Shown: positions 13,315 to 15,869 of the stretch, piece by piece
How positions within the stretch are numbered: the first letter of the stretch is position 1
Layout of the letters: every line of letters begins with the position of its first letter
NCBI GenBank assembly: GCA_023259575.1
Contig: JALRHN010000032.1
Location: 1 to 15,869 of the forward strand
DNA length: 15,869 nt
Reading direction: 5' to 3'
Source of the DNA: Candidatus Kapaibacterium sp.
GTDB lineage: Bacteria > Bacteroidota > Ignavibacteria > Kapaibacteriales > UBA961
The notes under the pieces: model-generated
The model's input: the letters and a program-made list of their open reading frames with translations, nothing else
What the model was told of the DNA's origin: nothing
Databases searched by the model: none
Program-made: the position numbers and the translations under genes

Positions 13315-15135
13315 ATGGTAAAAAATCCTAAAATGGAACAATATCGAAATTTCTGTATTATAGCTCATATAGATCATGGAAAATCTACTCTTGCTGATAG
13401 GCTTCTAGAAAAAACAGGAAGAGTTTCTAGCAGAGAAATGGTTATGAATCAAATATTGGATGATAATCCTTTAGAACAAGAAAGGGGAATTACCATTAAG
13501 TTACATGCTATTCAAATGCAATATGCAGCTAAAGATGGTAAATCATATACATTGAATTTAATTGATACTCCTGGTCATGTTGATTTTTCTTATGAAGTTT
13601 CTAGATCTTTAGCGGCTTGCGAAGGCGCATTATTGGTTGTAGACGCAACTCAGGGAGTTGAAGCACAAACAATTAGTAATCTATATCTTGCAATAGAAGC
13701 TGGATTAGAAATTATTCCAGTAATTAATAAAATTGATTTGCCTAGCGCAGCTACTACATTGGAATCTGTTAAACAACAAATCATCGATTTAATCGGATGT
13801 AAAGAATCAGATATGGTTTTAACATCTGCAAAAGCAGGTATAGGTATAGAAGATGTTCTTGAAGCTGTAATCGAAAGAATTCCAGCACCAAAAGGGGATC
13901 CAAATAAGCCTTTACGAGCACTTATTTATGATTCAGTATTTGATGCATATCGTGGTGTAATTGTGTACTTAAGGGTGTTTGATGGTACTTTAAGAGAAAA
14001 AGATAAAGTGCTATTCATGGCTACAGATCAAGTATACGAGGTTGATGAAGCAGGTGTTCTCTATATGAAGCGACATAGAACCGGTGTTCTCTCTGCGGGT
14101 GATGTGGGGTATATAAATGCAAGTATAAGACAACTTCAAGACACTAAAGTAGGTGATACTGTTACTTTGCTAAATAATCCCTGCGAAAAGATGATTGAAG
14201 GGTTTAGAGAAGTAAAACCAATGGTTTTTAGTGGGATTTATCCTGCTGATAATGATGGATTTGAAGATTTACGCGAAGCATTAGGCAAATTATCTCTTAA
14301 TGATGCTGCCATTATTTATGAACCTGAATCATCTATCGCTTTAGGTTTTGGTTTTAGATGCGGATTTCTTGGTTTGCTTCATATGGAGATAGTGCAAGAA
14401 CGCTTAGAAAGAGAATTCAATCAGGTAATTGTAACAACCGTTCCCAATGTACGATATAAAGTATTAAAAACTAATGGCGAAGAATTATGGGTAGATAATC
14501 CTGCTCAAATGCCGCCCGTTGGTAATATCAAAGAAATTCACGAACCATTTATCAAAGCACAAATCATTACTCCTACCGATTATGTAGGTGCTATCATGAA
14601 ATTGTGCATGGAAAGAAGAGGAACATTATTAGGACAACATTATTTATCGCAAACAAGGGTTGATTTAAGTTTTGAATTGCCTTTGGGAGAAGTAATATTT
14701 GATTTTTACGACAAATTGAAGTCGTCAACTAAAGGATATGCTTCCTTAGATTATGATTATGCTGACTACAGAGTTGGTGACTTAGTACGATTAGATATCC
14801 TATTAAATGGAGATCCTGTAGATGCACTTTCTAGCATAGTTCATCGTTCAAAATCATATGAATGGGGAAGAAAATTATGCTCTAAATTAAGAGAATTGAT
14901 TCCTAGACAAATGTTTGAAGTTGCTATTCAAGCAGCAATTGGAGCTAAAATTGTAGCACGGGATACCATAAGTGCAATGAGAAAGAATGTTCTTGCTAAG
15001 TGCTATGGCGGAGATATTTCTCGTAAGAGAAAACTCATTGAAAAACAAAAGGAAGGTAAAAAACGAATGAAACAAATTGGCAGAGTTGAAGTGCCTCAAG
15101 AAGCGTTTCTTGCAGTACTATCTATAGATGACTAA
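13315..15135 (+). CDS. lepA: Elongation factor 4 (LepA)
   Basis: A ribosome-dependent translational GTPase, active in the cytoplasm and at the membrane, proposed to back-translocate or rescue stalled ribosomes and to aid initiation or 30S assembly. It is 606 residues, the usual size. G motifs: AHIDHGKS (17-24), RGIT (57-60), DTPGH (84-88), NKID (138-141) and SAK (171-173). After domain II come the EF-G-like domains (GLLHMEIVQERLEREFN) and the LepA-specific C-terminal domain (YEWGRKLCSKLRELIPRQMF, then RDTISAMRKNVLAKCYGGD, which is diagnostic against EF-G and TypA). The start at 13315 gives a six-residue lead; Met7 (13333, MEQYRNFCIIAHIDHG) would match the usual short LepA N-terminus just as well, and no Shine-Dalgarno site decides between them. 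It converges on the - strand barrel gene. Confidence 0.96.
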   Translation: MVKNPKMEQYRNFCIIAHIDHGKSTLADRLLEKTGRVSSREMVMNQILDDNPLEQERGITIKLHAIQMQYAAKDGKSYTLNLIDTPGHVDFSYEVSRSLAACEGALLVVDATQGVEAQTISNLYLAIEAGLEIIPVINKIDLPSAATTLESVKQQIIDLIGCKESDMVLTSAKAGIGIEDVLEAVIERIPAPKGDPNKPLRALIYDSVFDAYRGVIVYLRVFDGTLREKDKVLFMATDQVYEVDEAGVLYMKRHRTGVLSAGDVGYINASIRQLQDTKVGDTVTLLNNPCEKMIEGFREVKPMVFSGIYPADNDGFEDLREALGKLSLNDAAIIYEPESSIALGFGFRCGFLGLLHMEIVQERLEREFNQVIVTTVPNVRYKVLKTNGEELWVDNPAQMPPVGNIKEIHEPFIKAQIITPTDYVGAIMKLCMERRGTLLGQHYLSQTRVDLSFELPLGEVIFDFYDKLKSSTKGYASLDYDYADYRVGDLVRLDILLNGDPVDALSSIVHRSKSYEWGRKLCSKLRELIPRQMFEVAIQAAIGAKIVARDTISAMRKNVLAKCYGGDISRKRKLIEKQKEGKKRMKQIGRVEVPQEAFLAVLSIDD

Positions 15136-15148
15136 AAATATATTAGTC
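15130..15148. terminator. Weak hairpin between convergent genes
   Basis: GACTAA (15130-15135) and TTAGTC (15143-15148) form a perfect six-base inverted repeat around the loop AAATATA. Each arm contains the stop codon of one of the two converging genes (lepA and the barrel gene). No long T tract follows on either side, so it would be a weak bidirectional terminator at best. Confidence 0.4.
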
Positions 15149-15869
15149 TAAAGCAATTCTAAGTTCTGCCAAAACCTGAAGATTAGCTATAGTAAAATTA
15201 CTATTTGGATAAGATGACATACCTGTAAAAGGAATGGTATACAATACTGTAGGACCAATTATTGCTCTTTTACCAACACGAAATTCGGCACCTAAGCCAG
15301 ATTGAAGTCCAATATAAAATGAATTTGCCTGTGTTAATGGTCCATCTTGAATAATAGCTAATTCTTCAGACACAATTCGTGGGTCGGTAGATGGATCTAA
15401 GCTAATTATAACAGTTTCACCAGAAGATAATACTGCGCTTCTTATTAATAATTGCTTAGTATGAGTTAATGTTGGTGAAATAAGCATACCCGCATTTATA
15501 CCAACTCTTCCAAAAAATCTAGATCCAACAAAATATTTTATATATGGTGTAATTCCAATATACGATGACTTTAGTTCGGCATTATGTCTAAAGGGTACCA
15601 TAATGCTTGCTTTTGTTCCTGCAGCTGTTTTTTCAATCGTCATCTGCTCTGTTTCTTGATATCTTGCATCCATTCCAATATATCTATAATCAAGCCCAGC
15701 ACCCCACACCATTTTTGAAGTTAATTCATTTTCGTAGCTAAGCCCTAGTGAAAAAGTAAGTCCTCTGCCTCCTTCAAAGCTACAATTACAGGCATCGGTA
15801 ATAAGAGAATTATTTTGCATTGCAGAGCCAAATCCAATCCATCCGCCCAATTGTTCTGGCTTAGACCAA
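15143..15869 (-). CDS. Outer-membrane beta-barrel protein, partial (N-terminus outside window)
   Basis: The frame is open through the right edge of the window (first visible residues WSKPEQLGGWIGFG), so the N-terminus and any signal peptide are missing; about 241 residues are visible. An apparent TTG start at 15850 is therefore probably not the real one. The protein is a run of alternating strands typical of OmpA-like/porin-type eight-stranded barrels: GLTFSLGLSYENEL, KMVWGAGLDYRYIG, SYIGITPYIKYFV, FFGRVGINAGMLIS, FYIGLQSGLGAEF and VLAELRIALD at the end. A pair of cysteines (ACNCSFEGG) near the start could form a disulfide in an outer loop. It is the only gene in the window on this strand and ends seven bases from the end of lepA. 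The specific function is not recognisable; a structural or porin role in the outer membrane is inferred from the barrel pattern. Confidence 0.75.
   Translation of the reverse strand, partial: WSKPEQLGGWIGFGSAMQNNSLITDACNCSFEGGRGLTFSLGLSYENELTSKMVWGAGLDYRYIGMDARYQETEQMTIEKTAAGTKASIMVPFRHNAELKSSYIGITPYIKYFVGSRFFGRVGINAGMLISPTLTHTKQLLIRSAVLSSGETVIISLDPSTDPRIVSEELAIIQDGPLTQANSFYIGLQSGLGAEFRVGKRAIIGPTVLYTIPFTGMSSYPNSNFTIANLQVLAELRIALD

Noticed and set aside
15848..15850. TTG as start codon of the - strand barrel gene
   Set aside because: The frame continues without a stop to the window edge, and starting here would leave an outer-membrane protein with no signal peptide.

Overview
This AT-rich window carries 14 protein-coding genes. 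Thirteen run on the + strand; the last, cut by the right edge, runs on the - strand. The content points to the Bacteroidota/Chlorobiota/Kapabacteria (FCB) group. The evidence is a Bacteroidota-type serine palmitoyltransferase, outer-membrane barrels of styles common there, a pair of membrane proteins resembling GldL/GldM (PorL/PorM) of the type IX secretion and gliding motor, several TAnnTTTG -7 promoter elements, and mostly weak or absent Shine-Dalgarno sequences. The phylum is an inference; no rRNA or tRNA gene was seen to settle it.

Layout. 1-414 is the 3' end of fumC (fumarase). 421-1083 is engB, a ribosome-assembly GTPase. 1086-4700 is a tight run of three envelope genes: a beta-barrel outer-membrane protein, a two-helix inner-membrane protein with a cytoplasmic coiled-coil tail (GldL-like), and a periplasmic protein anchored by one N-terminal helix (GldM-like), the last two overlapping by 17 bases. 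4786-5982 is serine palmitoyltransferase, ended by a clear terminator. 6112-7353 holds two exported cyclophilin-type prolyl isomerases in tandem, started by a TAnnTTTG promoter and followed by a hairpin. 7432-9993 is alpha-glucan phosphorylase, followed closely by era (10017-10907). 11017-11658 is a fatty acid 2-hydroxylase-like membrane enzyme with its own candidate promoter. 11695-13273 holds nuoC and two unrecognised genes, followed by lepA (13315-15135). 15143-15869 is a converging, partial beta-barrel protein.

How they fit together. Three themes recur. First, ribosome-linked GTPases: EngB, Era and LepA. Second, the envelope: two barrels, the GldL/GldM-like motor pair, exported foldases, and two enzymes consistent with sphingolipid synthesis (serine palmitoyltransferase and an acyl 2-hydroxylase). 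Third, central metabolism: fumarase, glycogen phosphorylase and an isolated complex I subunit. The item most worth a second look is the GldL/GldM-like pair. It lacks gldK and gldN next to it, has a long N-terminal extension on the GldL-like protein, and sits directly behind an outer-membrane barrel gene. No gene-free stretch exceeds 300 bases. No CRISPR array, insertion sequence, tRNA or rRNA was seen.
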